A DNA stretch of 64,000 nucleotides from Bacillus sp. (in: firmicutes) (GCA_011524525.1 WTKE01000025.1:1-64000); one strand, 5' to 3'. Positions 9,669 to 18,868 are shown, numbered from the stretch's first letter. Program-made: numbers and translations. Notes: generated from the sequence alone by a model not told the origin.

Positions 9669-10670
9669 TTACTCCTCTCTAGCTTCTGTGTATTTTGATA
9701 TCGCGTCTTTAATCGTAGGCGCGACCTTCTTTTCGACCATGTCCCTCGTTTGTCTAATTGCATTGTATACGGAGTTTGCATCTGATGATCCATGAGCTTT
9801 AATAACCGGTGCCTTTAGTCCGAACAATCCCGCACCACCATACTCCGAATAATCCATCTTTGCCTTTAATTGCATTAGGTCTGGCTTCAGAACAGCTGCT
9901 GCTAGCTTCGTCTTCAAAGAGCTGTAAAGCGTTGTTTTAAGCATTTTAAATACGGATAAAGCCGTTCCTTCAATCGTCTTTAATACCATATTGCCAGTAA
10001 ATCCATCGGTGACCACTACATCTGCCACACCATCAAGCAAATCCCTTGCTTCCACGTTTCCAATAAAGTTAACAGGCGCTTCTTTTATAAGATCAAAAGC
10101 TAGTTTGGATAACTCATTTCCCTTTTTCTCTTCTGTTCCAATATTCAAAAGGCCTACTCTTGGATTCTTTACCCCTCTTACTTTTTCAGCATAGATGGAA
10201 CCCATGATGGCATTTTGCAATAAATGTTCAGGCTTTGCGTCAACATTAGCACCAACATCAAGCAGAAGAAACCCTTCTCCACCAATCGTTGGTAGGGTTG
10301 GTGCCAAGGCTGGTCGTTCAATTCCTTCAATACGTCCTACTATGAACAAACCAGTCGCCATTAAAGCCCCTGTATTACCTGCAGAAATACACCCATCTGC
10401 TTCTCCGTCCGAAACAAGCTTTGCAGCTAGGACCATGGATGAATTTCTCTTCCGTCTCACTGCTTTTACAGGTTCATCAGTGCCTAAAATAACCTCTTCC
10501 GTATGTAAAATCGATATTCTATCGTGAGGTGTGAGATGCTCCTTAATTTTTGCTTCATCACCTACTAAACATATATGTAAATCATCAAATGCTTGAACGG
10601 CCTTTATGGCTCCTAAAACGATCTCTTTTGGAGCATGGTCGCCTCCCATTGCATCAAGGGCCAATTTCAT
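9669..10670 (-). CDS. plsX: Phosphate acyltransferase PlsX
   Basis: PlsX converts acyl-ACP to acyl-phosphate, the substrate used by PlsY to acylate glycerol-3-phosphate, so it joins fatty acid synthesis to phospholipid synthesis at the membrane. The 333 residues start with the family hallmark [14 protein letters not shown] and contain [10 protein letters not shown] and a conserved [12 protein letters not shown] segment. It lies 18 bp downstream of fapR, consistent with control by malonyl-CoA level. Confidence 0.97.
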   Translation of the reverse strand: MKLALDAMGGDHAPKEIVLGAIKAVQAFDDLHICLVGDEAKIKEHLTPHDRISILHTEEVILGTDEPVKAVRRKRNSSMVLAAKLVSDGEADGCISAGNTGALMATGLFIVGRIEGIERPALAPTLPTIGGEGFLLLDVGANVDAKPEHLLQNAIMGSIYAEKVRGVKNPRVGLLNIGTEEKKGNELSKLAFDLIKEAPVNFIGNVEARDLLDGVADVVVTDGFTGNMVLKTIEGTALSVFKMLKTTLYSSLKTKLAAAVLKPDLMQLKAKMDYSEYGGAGLFGLKAPVIKAHGSSDANSVYNAIRQTRDMVEKKVAPTIKDAISKYTEAREE

Positions 10671-10688
10671 TGTTATTCATTCCTTATG

Positions 10689-11252
10689 TCATTTTTTATA
10701 GCGATACATTTCAAATTCACCGGTAAATACTAGTTCATTATTCACAAAACTATTGACTTCTACAAGAGTTCTACCTTTTTCTTCATCAATTCGTAACACT
10801 TTTGCTTTTGCAATAACTCGTTCATTTTCCTTAACAGATCTCGTAAATTGAATATTTGCCTTTGCCGTTAAAGCCAGTTCATCGTTGATTACGGCAACCG
10901 CTAATGAATTAGCCTGAGCAAAAACGTGGTGACCCCTTGCGATTTGGTTTCTCTTAAACACATGCTCATGCTTGACATCAAAAATAGAAATAGCCGTTTG
11001 GTCAAGCTCAATATCAATAATTTCACCAATCACTTCATCGATTGGTAATGAACGTACTTCATCGTCGAACCGCTTTTCAGCGACATTTTTTATTCTTTCC
11101 CTTAGTTCAGGAATCGATAACTCTAACCGGTCCAACCGGATGGTTTGTACACTAACCGTGAATTGGTCAGCAAGCTCCTCATCGGTAATAAACGGGTTTT
11201 CTTTTATTGTTTCTATTAAAAGTCGTTGCCGCTCTTTTTTACTTTTTCTCAT
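10689..11252 (-). CDS. fapR: FapR, malonyl-CoA-responsive repressor of lipid synthesis
   Basis: FapR represses fatty acid and phospholipid genes and is released by malonyl-CoA. Residues 1-60 form a DeoR-like helix-turn-helix ([32 protein letters not shown]); about 75-187 form a hot-dog thioesterase-like ligand domain including [17 protein letters not shown]. The 187-residue protein follows B. subtilis FapR along its whole length. It is the first gene of its operon, preceded by its own operator, so it is autoregulated. Confidence 0.98.
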   Translation of the reverse strand: MRKSKKERQRLLIETIKENPFITDEELADQFTVSVQTIRLDRLELSIPELRERIKNVAEKRFDDEVRSLPIDEVIGEIIDIELDQTAISIFDVKHEHVFKRNQIARGHHVFAQANSLAVAVINDELALTAKANIQFTRSVKENERVIAKAKVLRIDEEKGRTLVEVNSFVNNELVFTGEFEMYRYKK

Positions 11253-11270
11253 ATGTAAAACACCGTCCGA

Positions 11271-11291
11271 AGTATTAAGACTAGGTACTAA
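11271..11291 (-). promoter_or_regulatory. FapR operator
   Basis: The minus strand reads TTAGTACC, two bases, then GTCTTAATACT. This matches the FapR site I know from B. subtilis lipid-gene promoters. It starts 4 bp past the -10 hexamer of the fapR promoter, so bound repressor would cover the transcription start. Confidence 0.9.
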
Positions 11292-11295
11292 TAGT

Positions 11296-11324
11296 AGTAT
11301 ATAAAACTAAAAAGCAGATTGCAA
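11296..11324 (-). promoter_or_regulatory. SigA-type promoter of fapR-plsX-fabD-fabG-acpP
   Basis: TTGCAA and TATACT are spaced 17 bp apart, directly upstream of the FapR operator. The -35 hexamer is also part of the downstream arm of the recG terminator. Confidence 0.7.
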
Positions 11325-11350
11325 CAAACTTTTTTTGCAATCTACTTTTT
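11309..11350 (-). terminator. Intrinsic terminator after recG
   Basis: On the minus strand AAAAAGTAGATTGCAA pairs over 16 positions (one G-U) with TTGCAATCTGCTTTTT around a 10-base loop, 13 bp past the recG stop. It overlaps the fapR promoter -35. Confidence 0.85.
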
Positions 11351-11363
11351 AATATCCGTTTTA

Positions 11364-13427
11364 TCAATCTAGCTTTTCATTTTCCAATACACCAGAGTCT
11401 GCAAGCTTTAAACGCAGCCCAGCGAATTCATCTTCTTTCCAAAACTCCTCTGATTCTATCAAGACCATGGCGTCGTTTCGAGCAGTTTCTAACGCTCTGT
11501 AATCATGGACCATATCAGCTACCTTAAACTCAGGAAGGCCACTTTGCTTTCGACCAAAAAAATCTCCAGGCCCTCGAAGCTCCAAGTCCTTTTCACTGAC
11601 AACGAAGCCGTCATTTGTTTCGGTCATAATTTTCATCCGTTCTTTCCCAACCTCTGTTTTCGGGTCAGCCAATAGAACACAATACGATTGTTCGCTCCCC
11701 CTCCCCACTCGACCTCGTAGCTGGTGAAGCTGTGCCAATCCAAATCTTTCGGCATCATAGATGACCATCATCGTCGCATTAGGAACATTTACTCCCACTT
11801 CTACAACAGTAGTTGATACAAGTACTTGATATTGGTTTGAACTAAATGCTTTCATTACTTCATCTTTCTCATCAGAACTAAGTCTCCCATGCATCAAACC
11901 AACTTGATATCGATGGTGGAAGTATGTTTGTAAGGCCACATGAACATCAATCGCATTTTGTACATCAAGCTTGTCCGACTCTTCAATGAGTGGACAAATC
12001 ACATATGCTTGTCGTCCTTTTGCAAGCTCTTTTTCCATGAAGGAAAGGACACGATCAAGCATGTCTGCTTTTGCCCAATACGTTTCAATCGCTTTACGAC
12101 CTGCAGGCATTTCATCAATGATGGACACATCCATTTCTCCAAACACAGTAATCGCTAGTGTACGAGGAATGGGAGTAGCTGTCATAAAGAGCACATCCGG
12201 GTTCTCTCCTTTTTCACGTAAAACCCTTCTTTGCTCCACACCAAAACGATGCTGTTCATCCGTAATGACAAGGCCAAGTTTGGCAAATACGACTTCATCC
12301 TGAATTAATGCGTGTGTCCCGATTAAAATATGAATTTCACCTTTTTTTAATCGTTCTAACACTTCACGGCGTCTCTTTCCCTTTACTGAGCTCGTTAAGA
12401 GTTCAACTGATAATCCAACAGGCTCTAATAACGCCTTTAATGATTCCGCATGCTGTTCAGCTAATATTTCTGTGGGCACCATTAAAGCCCCTTGATATCC
12501 CGCTGTATGACTAGAAAAAAGAGCAATAGCCGCGACGACTGTTTTCCCTGAACCTACATCCCCTTGCAGCAAACGATTCATACGGTATGGAGATTTTAGA
12601 TCCTTCAACACCTCGTTTACCACTCGCTTCTGCGCATTAGTAAGCGGGAATGGTAGATGATCAATAAAATCCTTTACCTTAACTAAGTCATAGTTTTGAG
12701 AAAGTCCCTTAGAATTCTCCCTTTCAAACTTTCGTAATGCTTGCATTTTTAACTGAAAATGCAAAAATTCTTCATACACAAATCTTCGACGAGCTTTTTT
12801 TACCTCTTCTTCATTTAGCGGATTGTGCATGGAAAGCAACGATTCCTTCCGATTTCCAAGCTTATATTTGCTAATCATTTTTTCAGGAAGGCTTTCTTTA
12901 ATATCCTTTCCATACTGAGAGAATGCTAGATTAATAAATCTCCTTAGACCTTTAACCGTCACATCACCTTTCACACTATAAACTGGAACAAACTTTTTTT
13001 CTGATTCATTTGATCCAATTTTCGCTTGTGAGGCAGTGATCATTTGGCGATGCTGATCCCATTTTCCTGTTACGGTAACCATTTCATTTACTTGAAACTT
13101 ATTTTTCAAATAGGCCTGATTAAAAAATACCACTTGAATTAAATATCTCTCAACTAGCAATCGGATGGTTAGTCTTGACCGCTTTTTTCCATAATACATA
13201 AGAGAAGGCTCACTATGAACCTTCCCTTCTACGGTAATCCTCTCGTCATGTTTCACTTCTGTTAAGTCACGAAGGCGATAATCTTCATAACGATATGGAA
13301 AATATTCAAGTAAATCTTCAATAGTCATTATTCTCATTTCAGCTAGACTTAGTGCTGTCTCAGCACCAATTCCTTTTACAGCTGTTACGGATTGCTTTAA
13401 ATTACTGTTGTTGTTCTCCATGAACAT
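11364..13427 (-). CDS. recG: ATP-dependent DNA helicase RecG
   Basis: RecG remodels stalled replication forks and branch-migrates Holliday junctions. The N-terminal wedge/OB domain (about 1-190) is followed by a superfamily 2 motor with Walker A GDVGSGKT, DEQH (motif II), TATPIPRTLA (motif III) and the QLRGRVGRG motif VI. At 687 residues it is full length. It overlaps the end of sdaAA by 26 bp (20 bp if the second ATG at 13421 is used). Neither ATG has a strong ribosome-binding site, so the start is uncertain by two codons and coupling to sdaAA is likely. Confidence 0.96.
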   Translation of the reverse strand: MFMENNNSNLKQSVTAVKGIGAETALSLAEMRIMTIEDLLEYFPYRYEDYRLRDLTEVKHDERITVEGKVHSEPSLMYYGKKRSRLTIRLLVERYLIQVVFFNQAYLKNKFQVNEMVTVTGKWDQHRQMITASQAKIGSNESEKKFVPVYSVKGDVTVKGLRRFINLAFSQYGKDIKESLPEKMISKYKLGNRKESLLSMHNPLNEEEVKKARRRFVYEEFLHFQLKMQALRKFERENSKGLSQNYDLVKVKDFIDHLPFPLTNAQKRVVNEVLKDLKSPYRMNRLLQGDVGSGKTVVAAIALFSSHTAGYQGALMVPTEILAEQHAESLKALLEPVGLSVELLTSSVKGKRRREVLERLKKGEIHILIGTHALIQDEVVFAKLGLVITDEQHRFGVEQRRVLREKGENPDVLFMTATPIPRTLAITVFGEMDVSIIDEMPAGRKAIETYWAKADMLDRVLSFMEKELAKGRQAYVICPLIEESDKLDVQNAIDVHVALQTYFHHRYQVGLMHGRLSSDEKDEVMKAFSSNQYQVLVSTTVVEVGVNVPNATMMVIYDAERFGLAQLHQLRGRVGRGSEQSYCVLLADPKTEVGKERMKIMTETNDGFVVSEKDLELRGPGDFFGRKQSGLPEFKVADMVHDYRALETARNDAMVLIESEEFWKEDEFAGLRLKLADSGVLENEKLD

Positions 13428-14298
13428 GCGGTATTCCGAATATTTTCGCTTCTAGTCTGCGACCTGTCGGAGTTGCCGCCAACCCTCCCTGCGCTGTTTC
13501 TTTAAGAGCGGTAGGCATTGTTTGACCGATTTTATACATCGCATCAATTACTTCATCACATGGTATTCGACTTGTGATTCCTGCTAATGCCATATCCGCT
13601 GCCACCATTGCGTTTGCAGCTCCCATTGCATTACGTTTTACACAAGGGACTTCTACTAAACCAGCAACGGGGTCACACACTAATCCTAACATATTTTTTA
13701 AGGTGATCGCCATAGCTTCTGCACATTGAGCTGGAGTTCCACCAGCCATTTCTACAATAGCCGCTGCAGCCATTCCAGCTGCAGATCCAACCTCTGCTTG
13801 ACAACCTCCAGCAGCCCCAGAGATCGACGCATTATTAGCAACAACAAATCCAAATGCTCCGGATGTAAATAAGAAGGCTACCATCTGTTCTCTCGTAGGA
13901 TGTAGTTTATCTCTTACGGCAAATAAGGTTCCTGGTACCACACCAGCTGATCCTGCTGTAGGGGTCGCACAAATTGTCCCCATTGCCGCATTCACTTCAT
14001 TTGTAGCAACTGCCTTCGAGACCGCATCGAGGATCGTGTCACCACATAAAGACTTTCCAGACTGAATATATTTTTGAAGCAGCACGGCATCTCCACCCGT
14101 GAGACCCGAATGGGACCTTACCCCATTAAGGCCCCGCTCAACAGCTTGCTCCATTACGGTCAAGTTCACATTCATTTGCTCTAGAATTTGGTCTCGTGTC
14201 CGACCAGTAACTTCCATTTCTTGTTCAATCATGATATCTGATATTTTTTTATTTTGTGTACTAGCTAGCTCTACTAGCTCTGCGACATTGCGAAACAT
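13402..14298 (-). CDS. sdaAA: L-serine dehydratase, alpha subunit
   Basis: With SdaAB this forms the [4Fe-4S] L-serine dehydratase that converts serine to pyruvate and ammonia. The alpha subunit is the catalytic, cluster-binding half; conserved cysteines include those in CDPVAGLVEVPC and SLCGDTI. The ORF track starts at a GTG three codons upstream, but AGGGAG is spaced for the ATG at 14298, giving MFRNVAEL as in B. subtilis. The resulting 298 residues fit the family. It lies 62 bp downstream of sdaAB. Confidence 0.95.
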   Translation of the reverse strand: MFRNVAELVELASTQNKKISDIMIEQEMEVTGRTRDQILEQMNVNLTVMEQAVERGLNGVRSHSGLTGGDAVLLQKYIQSGKSLCGDTILDAVSKAVATNEVNAAMGTICATPTAGSAGVVPGTLFAVRDKLHPTREQMVAFLFTSGAFGFVVANNASISGAAGGCQAEVGSAAGMAAAAIVEMAGGTPAQCAEAMAITLKNMLGLVCDPVAGLVEVPCVKRNAMGAANAMVAADMALAGITSRIPCDEVIDAMYKIGQTMPTALKETAQGGLAATPTGRRLEAKIFGIPHVHGEQQQ

Positions 14299-14360
14299 GA
14301 TGTACACTCTCCCTGCATTCTAGTAATCTATCCTGAAAGCGCTACCATAAAATTTCTCTT

Positions 14361-15023
14361 CTATTCTACAATTTTGGCAACCTTTACCACATGGTCAAGC
14401 GCTTCTAATTCTTTAATAACTAAATCGTCAATATTCTGGTCCACTTCAATCGTCATTAACGCAAGCATTCCTTTTTCTTTCCTTGAAACTTCCATATGTC
14501 CGATATTTAGCTCGTGTGAAGCTAATATATTTGAAACACTAGCAATCGCACCAAAACGATCATTATGAACGACTAAAATCGCTGGATGATGACCTGATAA
14601 CCTTAGCTCAAAGCCGTTCAACTCCGTAATTTCGATTTTGCCACCGCCAATCGAGATCCCTACTAACTCTAGCTCTCCTTGATCGTCACCAATGAATACT
14701 TTGGCTGTATTCGGGTGTTCTGGTATCGCATCTTCTTCAATAAATGTGATTTCCATTCCGTTCATTTGAGCAATAGAAATCGATTTAATAATTCGTTCAT
14801 CGAATGTATCAAAGTCTAATAATCCACCGATTATGGCTACATCGGTTCCATGTCCTTTATATGTTTGGGCAAAAGAGCCATAAAGAGAAATTTTCGCCCA
14901 CTTTGGTTCACGACCAAAAAGGCTTCTTGCCACTCTTCCAATTCTTGCCGCCCCTGCTGTATGTGAGCTAGAAGGACCAATCATTACAGGCCCTATAATA
15001 TCAAAAACACTTTTATACTTCAT
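14361..15023 (-). CDS. sdaAB: L-serine dehydratase, beta subunit
   Basis: Partner of SdaAA in serine catabolism. Residues 1-145 form the serine dehydratase beta domain, starting MKYKSVFDIIGPVMIGPSSSHTAGA; the C-terminal part (about 148-220) is an ACT domain, a small-ligand regulatory fold (LVVHNDRFGAIASVSNILA). The ATG at 15023 follows AAGGGGG; the ORF track begins one GTG codon earlier. It is the first gene of the sdaAB-sdaAA-recG run. A TATAAT hexamer lies upstream but no good -35 is visible. Confidence 0.95.
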   Translation of the reverse strand: MKYKSVFDIIGPVMIGPSSSHTAGAARIGRVARSLFGREPKWAKISLYGSFAQTYKGHGTDVAIIGGLLDFDTFDERIIKSISIAQMNGMEITFIEEDAIPEHPNTAKVFIGDDQGELELVGISIGGGKIEITELNGFELRLSGHHPAILVVHNDRFGAIASVSNILASHELNIGHMEVSRKEKGMLALMTIEVDQNIDDLVIKELEALDHVVKVAKIVE

Positions 15024-15156
15024 CACTTTTCCCCCTTGTGGAGAATACTATTTACACTTAATGGTTTCCCAAATTGTATTATACATTATTGTATGATAAA
15101 AACATTGAAGTTTCTTCTATTTCCACTATCTACAAAGTGGATTTTTTCAAATGAAA

Positions 15157-15183
15157 GGAAGCACAGCTTTTAGCCATGCTTCC
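15157..15183 (-). terminator. Intrinsic terminator after fakA
   Basis: GGAAGCA and GCT pair with AGC and TGCTTCC across a small internal mismatch, followed by TTTCATTT on the minus strand, 8 bp past the fakA stop. Confidence 0.75.
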
Positions 15184-15190
15184 ATCAATA

Positions 15191-16867
15191 TTATTCAACT
15201 GAGAAAATGAATGCATATAACGGTTGTTTTCCATCGTGAATCTCGATTTCAACATCACCGTAATTTGCTTCTACAAACTCGACAATCGCGTTTACATCCG
15301 CGTCCGTTGCATCTTCACCTTTTAAAATCGTCAAAATCTCTGAGTCTTCATCAAGGAGATGATCTAGCAATTTCGTTGCAGAAACGACTTTATCTTTATC
15401 CTTAACAACGATTTTCCCTTCGGCAATTCCCATGAAATCATCTTTTTCAATCTCAAGGCCATCGATACTTGTATCACGAACGGCATAAGTAATTTGACCT
15501 GTTTTAACATTTTGCAGCGCTTCCGTCATGCCCTCTTTATTGCCTTCTAGGTCTGCACCTGGGTTAAAGGCGAGAAGAGCAGACATTCCTTGTGGTACCG
15601 TTTTTGAAGGGATAACAATCGCATCTTCTTCAGTTACTTCAGCAGCTTGTTCAGCTGCCATGATGATGTTCTTGTTATTCGGCAATATAATCACTTTCTT
15701 TGCATTCACTTCTTTAATTGCCTTAACGATATCCTCCGTACTTGGATTCATCGTTTGTCCACCTTCAATAACTGCATGTGCACCAATACTCTTAAACAAT
15801 TCTGCAATCCCTGAGCCCATTGAAACGGTTACAATACCGTACTCTTGCTTTTCCTTCGGCTTTGCAGATGCACTTGCTTTTTCATTTGAATCGGATAACA
15901 AATTCGTATGTTGCTCACGCATATTTTCAATTTTAAGGTTCACTAAGCTTCCATAGGTTTGTGCATACGTTAGCACATTTCCCGGATACTCTGCGTGAAT
16001 ATGTACTTTGACAAGCTGATCATCAGATATAACCAAGAGAGAATCGCCGTGCTGACTTAAATCTTGACGGAAGGTTTGCTCGCTAAATGGTTTAGATTGG
16101 AGTTTCTCGTCGTCCAACTTGACCATAAATTCTGTACAATAACCAAACTCAATGTCTTCTGTGTTCATATGGCTTTGTACACTCTTGTGATGTTCTGCAT
16201 TGACTAGGTCATCCATTGAAGATGCTAGTGTAGGACCTTCAGGTAATTTTTCTCCCTTCAGTACCGCTAGGAAGCCTTCATACACAAACACAAGTCCTTG
16301 ACCGCCACTATCAACTACTCCCACTTCCTTTAAAACCGGTAGAAGATCAGGTGTACGCTTTAAGGATGCCTTTGCTTCTGCAAGTACTGCCTCCATGATT
16401 GTAACAATATCATCTGATTTTTTCGCTGATTCAACTGCTTGCTTTGCAGAGTCTTTTGCAACCGTTAAGATTGTTCCTTCCACAGGCTTCATGACTGCTT
16501 TGTAAGCTGTTATCACTCCTGCATCAAGAGCAGCGGCAAATTCAAATGCATTGATGCTAGCTTTTGTTTCGATTGCTTTAGAAAAGCCTCGGAAAAGCTG
16601 GGATAAAATAACACCAGAGTTTCCTCTTGCACCCATCAACAATCCCTTGGAAAGCGCAATACCGACCTTCCCAAGATGGTCTTGAACATTATTTCTAACT
16701 TCCTTTGCTCCAGAAGTCATCGATAAGTTCATATTTGTTCCAGTATCACCATCTGGAACGGGAAACACATTCAGTGCATCCACATATTTTGCATTAGAGG
16801 ACAAGTGATTCGCTCCTTGTAACACCATTTCAGCGAAACGTTTTCCATCTAAAGATTTAATTGACAC
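15191..16867 (-). CDS. fakA: Fatty acid kinase subunit FakA (YloV)
   Basis: FakA phosphorylates fatty acids held by FakB proteins, feeding exogenous or recycled acyl chains to PlsX/PlsY. The N-terminal DhaL-type ATP-binding domain (about 1-200) carries DALNVFPVPDGDTGTNM and GARGNSGVILSQ; a middle domain and a DegV-like C-terminal domain follow. The ORF track starts at MTNISEEERL, but AGGAGGAAAG is spaced for the GTG at 16867, giving MSIKSLDGKRFAEM, collinear with B. subtilis YloV (558 residues here). It is paired with yloU, and plsX lies elsewhere in this window. Confidence 0.95.
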   Translation of the reverse strand: MSIKSLDGKRFAEMVLQGANHLSSNAKYVDALNVFPVPDGDTGTNMNLSMTSGAKEVRNNVQDHLGKVGIALSKGLLMGARGNSGVILSQLFRGFSKAIETKASINAFEFAAALDAGVITAYKAVMKPVEGTILTVAKDSAKQAVESAKKSDDIVTIMEAVLAEAKASLKRTPDLLPVLKEVGVVDSGGQGLVFVYEGFLAVLKGEKLPEGPTLASSMDDLVNAEHHKSVQSHMNTEDIEFGYCTEFMVKLDDEKLQSKPFSEQTFRQDLSQHGDSLLVISDDQLVKVHIHAEYPGNVLTYAQTYGSLVNLKIENMREQHTNLLSDSNEKASASAKPKEKQEYGIVTVSMGSGIAELFKSIGAHAVIEGGQTMNPSTEDIVKAIKEVNAKKVIILPNNKNIIMAAEQAAEVTEEDAIVIPSKTVPQGMSALLAFNPGADLEGNKEGMTEALQNVKTGQITYAVRDTSIDGLEIEKDDFMGIAEGKIVVKDKDKVVSATKLLDHLLDEDSEILTILKGEDATDADVNAIVEFVEANYGDVEIEIHDGKQPLYAFIFSVE

Positions 16868-16908
16868 AAGTCTTTCCTCCTCACTAATGTTCGTCACTAC
16901 GAACGCAC

Positions 16909-16938
16909 TGCTCGAGGAAACCTAAACTTCCTCGGGCA
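16909..16938 (-). other. Hairpin between yloU and fakA
   Basis: TGCCCGAGGAA and TTCCTCGAGCA form an 11 bp stem (one G-U) with an 8-base loop on the minus strand. There is no T tract, so it is not a standard terminator. It lies about 40 bp upstream of the fakA ribosome-binding site and could affect mRNA processing or stability. Confidence 0.5.
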
Positions 16939-16949
16939 ACGCATTTTAC

Positions 16950-17312
16950 TTACGGGTTCGTGACGCGAACACCTTGAACGTAAATATTAACTGAGTCTAC
17001 GGCAAGGCCAACTGTTTTGTCTAAGGTATATTTCACTTTTGATTGTACATTATGTGCAATCTCAGAAATTTTTGTACCATAGCTAACAATTATATACATA
17101 TCAATATGTACTTCATCATTTTCCTGACGAACAATGACACCTCTAGTAAAGTTCTCTCTTCTTAATATTTCCGTAAGGCCATCTTTTAGTTGATGTTTTG
17201 AAGCCATTCCTACTATACCGTAGCAATCAACAGCTGCTCCTCCAGCGATTGTTGCAATTACTTCATTTGAGATATCAATTTGTCCGAAATTAGTTTTCAG
17301 TTCGATGGACAT
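16950..17312 (-). CDS. yloU: Asp23/Gls24-family protein YloU
   Basis: A 120-residue member of the Asp23/Gls24 (DUF322) family, whose members associate with the cell envelope or respond to alkaline stress in Firmicutes; its exact role is not known. The conserved core is ISNEVIATIAGGAAVDCYGIVGMAS followed by VRQENDEVHIDMYIIVSYGTKI. The ORF track adds 14 codons, but the AAAGGGGGAAGC site fits the ATG at 17312, which gives the same length as B. subtilis YloU. The constant pairing with fakA hints at a membrane-lipid link. Confidence 0.93.
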   Translation of the reverse strand: MSIELKTNFGQIDISNEVIATIAGGAAVDCYGIVGMASKHQLKDGLTEILRRENFTRGVIVRQENDEVHIDMYIIVSYGTKISEIAHNVQSKVKYTLDKTVGLAVDSVNIYVQGVRVTNP

Positions 17313-17629
17313 AAATGCTTCCCCCTTTGGAATTTGCTCCTTAACTACAGTCATTTTACTATAAGGACTTCAAATTTAAAAGTCATATTCCCCGCACTTA
17401 TAATAGAGCCTTAAGATTTTACCTATGTCAAGGAAATTTTCTTGAAACCTTTTGTTAGAACTGTTGCATTCCGAATGGTTGTATGATAAATTATTAAAGT
17501 ATCTTTTAATGCTTGAAAAACGGAGAATCCGCTATTTTCACATTAAATAAAACTTGAAAGCAATTTTACATTGCATTTTAAAGATGAACAAATAATGCTT
17601 CACCTTTGATAGTAAGGAGGGAAATGTAT
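17313..17629. promoter_or_regulatory. Divergent yloU/rpmB intergenic region
   Basis: This 317-base gap separates yloU (minus) from rpmB (plus). For yloU, a consensus TTGACA (17426-17431) faces TATTAT (17400-17405) but at a 20 bp spacing, longer than usual. For rpmB, TTGCAT and TAAATT with a TG extension lie 17 bp apart (17464-17492), which would leave a leader of about 130 bases. The rpmB ribosome-binding site AAGGAGGGA is strong. I see no reading frame here that I would call a gene. Confidence 0.45.
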
Positions 17630-17818
17630 ATGCCACGTAAATGTGTTGTAACTGGTAAAGGAACTCGTTCAGGTAACGCACGTTCTCATGCTATGAACGC
17701 TAACAAGCGTACTTGGGGTGCTAACCTTCAAAAGGTACGTATTCTTGTAGATGGAAAGCCAAAGCGTGTTTGGGTTTCTGCAAGAGCACTTAAATCAGGT
17801 AAAGTTGAACGCGTATAA
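17630..17818 (+). CDS. rpmB: 50S ribosomal protein L28
   Basis: The 62-residue basic protein [24 protein letters not shown] is bacterial L28, a large-subunit protein. The ORF track starts eight codons earlier, but AAGGAGGGAAATGTAT points to the ATG at 17630 and gives the family N-terminus. It has [11 protein letters not shown] where zinc-type L28 would have two CxxC pairs, so this is the zinc-independent (C-minus) form. It is transcribed opposite to its neighbours, the same odd orientation as in B. subtilis. Confidence 0.98.
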   Translation: MPRKCVVTGKGTRSGNARSHAMNANKRTWGANLQKVRILVDGKPKRVWVSARALKSGKVERV

Positions 17819-17823
17819 TGTGT

Positions 17824-17852
17824 AAAGAGTATCCACTTGGATGCTCTTTTTC
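17824..17852 (+). terminator. Intrinsic terminator after rpmB
   Basis: AAAGAGTATCC pairs with GGATGCTCTTT around a 4-base loop, followed by TT and C, directly after the rpmB stop. Confidence 0.85.
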
Positions 17853-17911
17853 ATTTTCCTTTTAAAACTAGCCTTCCCATTAACCCTTGGAAATAGACTT
17901 TTAAATATTCA

Positions 17912-17950
17912 CAAAAAAATACACCGATGCGAATCTCTTACATCGGTGTA
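17912..17950 (-). terminator. Intrinsic terminator after spoVM
   Basis: A perfect 10 bp stem, TACACCGATG with CATCGGTGTA, is followed by seven T residues on the minus strand. It lies about 55 bp past the spoVM stop and faces the rpmB terminator. Confidence 0.9.
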
Positions 17951-18004
17951 CATTGGTTTTTAAGGTTGTCTTTCTTGAAACCGTGTTACAAATACCACTT
18001 TGGT

Positions 18005-18085
18005 TTAGCCCTTTTTAAACGTACCCAGCATCGCGCGGACAATGCCGCCTAAAAATTTCGGCAATTTAATCGTGTAAAATCTCAT
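18005..18085 (-). CDS. spoVM: SpoVM, spore-envelope anchoring peptide
   Basis: A 26-residue peptide, MRFYTIKLPKFLGGIVRAMLGTFKKG, missed by the ORF track. It matches SpoVM, which recognises the convex outer forespore membrane and anchors the SpoIVA basement layer of the spore coat; it is also known as a substrate and inhibitor of FtsH. Pro9 and the following amphipathic helix are preserved. GGTGAGGAGGGACATT gives an excellent ribosome-binding site. It is monocistronic with its own terminator. A SigE promoter is expected from B. subtilis but I could not identify one convincingly. Confidence 0.97.
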   Translation of the reverse strand: MRFYTIKLPKFLGGIVRAMLGTFKKG

Positions 18086-18178
18086 AATGTCCCTCCTCAC
18101 CATCTCACGCATGAACAAGTTTCAGAATTCTCATTATCATATTCAAAATATAAAGATAAGTACTCAATATAAGGAAGT

Positions 18179-18817
18179 TTAATCGCGACTCCTTATCACC
18201 ATTAATATGCCTTCCGAAAAAGATATAGTACCAATATCAGAAATTAGTTCATTGCTAATACATAGAGTGGAATGAATCGGAATATGGCGAAGCGTTAACG
18301 GATACTTAAAACCAATAAGGGTTAACCCCTCAACTTCTCCATGAAAAGGAATAAAAGAAATATAGGTGTATTCATCATCTTTTTCTATTGTATGTGTGCC
18401 TGCTTGTATTAATGAAATGATATTTTGACGATCAATGATTTCAATCGAGACTGATTTTTGTGTATTCATTGGTTTAAAAAGCAGTTGTATATTTGCAAAA
18501 AAATGATCCAGCCTTCCACCCGTAGCACCAAAGATTCGAATTTTTTCTGGGGCCTGTTTCATTGCCCATGAAATCGCGATTTCCATATCCGTTTCATCTT
18601 TTTCTGGTGGAAATGTAAGTAACTCCTCAACATGTTTCTTTATAAACACCAGCTCTTCTTCCACCACGGAATCAAAATCACCAAAGGCTTTATCAACAGT
18701 AATCCCTTCATTTATTAGGGTTAGAACTCCACGATCCACACCTACCCACTCTCCACTATATGAGTGAAGTGAAGGGATATAATCTTTTGGGCCACCTGCT
18801 AAAATATTGATCTCCAT
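18179..18817 (-). CDS. thiN: Thiamine pyrophosphokinase ThiN
   Basis: ThiN transfers pyrophosphate from ATP to thiamine, producing the cofactor TPP directly. The 212 residues begin with a Rossmann-like domain containing GVDRGVLTL and AFGDFDSV, then ATGGRLDHFFANI, the conserved aspartate-rich and GGRxDH motifs of the family. The C-terminal half is the beta-rich substrate domain. The ATG follows AAGGAGG. It lies 58 bp after rpe, beyond a terminator hairpin, so it may rely on read-through. Confidence 0.94.
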   Translation of the reverse strand: MEINILAGGPKDYIPSLHSYSGEWVGVDRGVLTLINEGITVDKAFGDFDSVVEEELVFIKKHVEELLTFPPEKDETDMEIAISWAMKQAPEKIRIFGATGGRLDHFFANIQLLFKPMNTQKSVSIEIIDRQNIISLIQAGTHTIEKDDEYTYISFIPFHGEVEGLTLIGFKYPLTLRHIPIHSTLCISNELISDIGTISFSEGILMVIRSRD

Positions 18818-18837
18818 ATTGGATCCTCCTTGTAATC

Positions 18838-18868
18838 AAGGAAAGGCTAGCTTCTAAAAAAGCTAGCC
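18838..18868 (-). terminator. Intrinsic terminator between rpe and thiN
   Basis: A perfect GGCTAGCTT / AAGCTAGCC stem is followed by TTTCCTT on the minus strand, 8 bp past the rpe stop. The thiN ribosome-binding site begins shortly after, so it may only partly uncouple thiN. Confidence 0.8.

Noticed and set aside
18086-18178. SigE promoter in front of spoVM
   Set aside because: Expected from B. subtilis, but the AT-rich stretch offers several partial matches and none with proper spacing.
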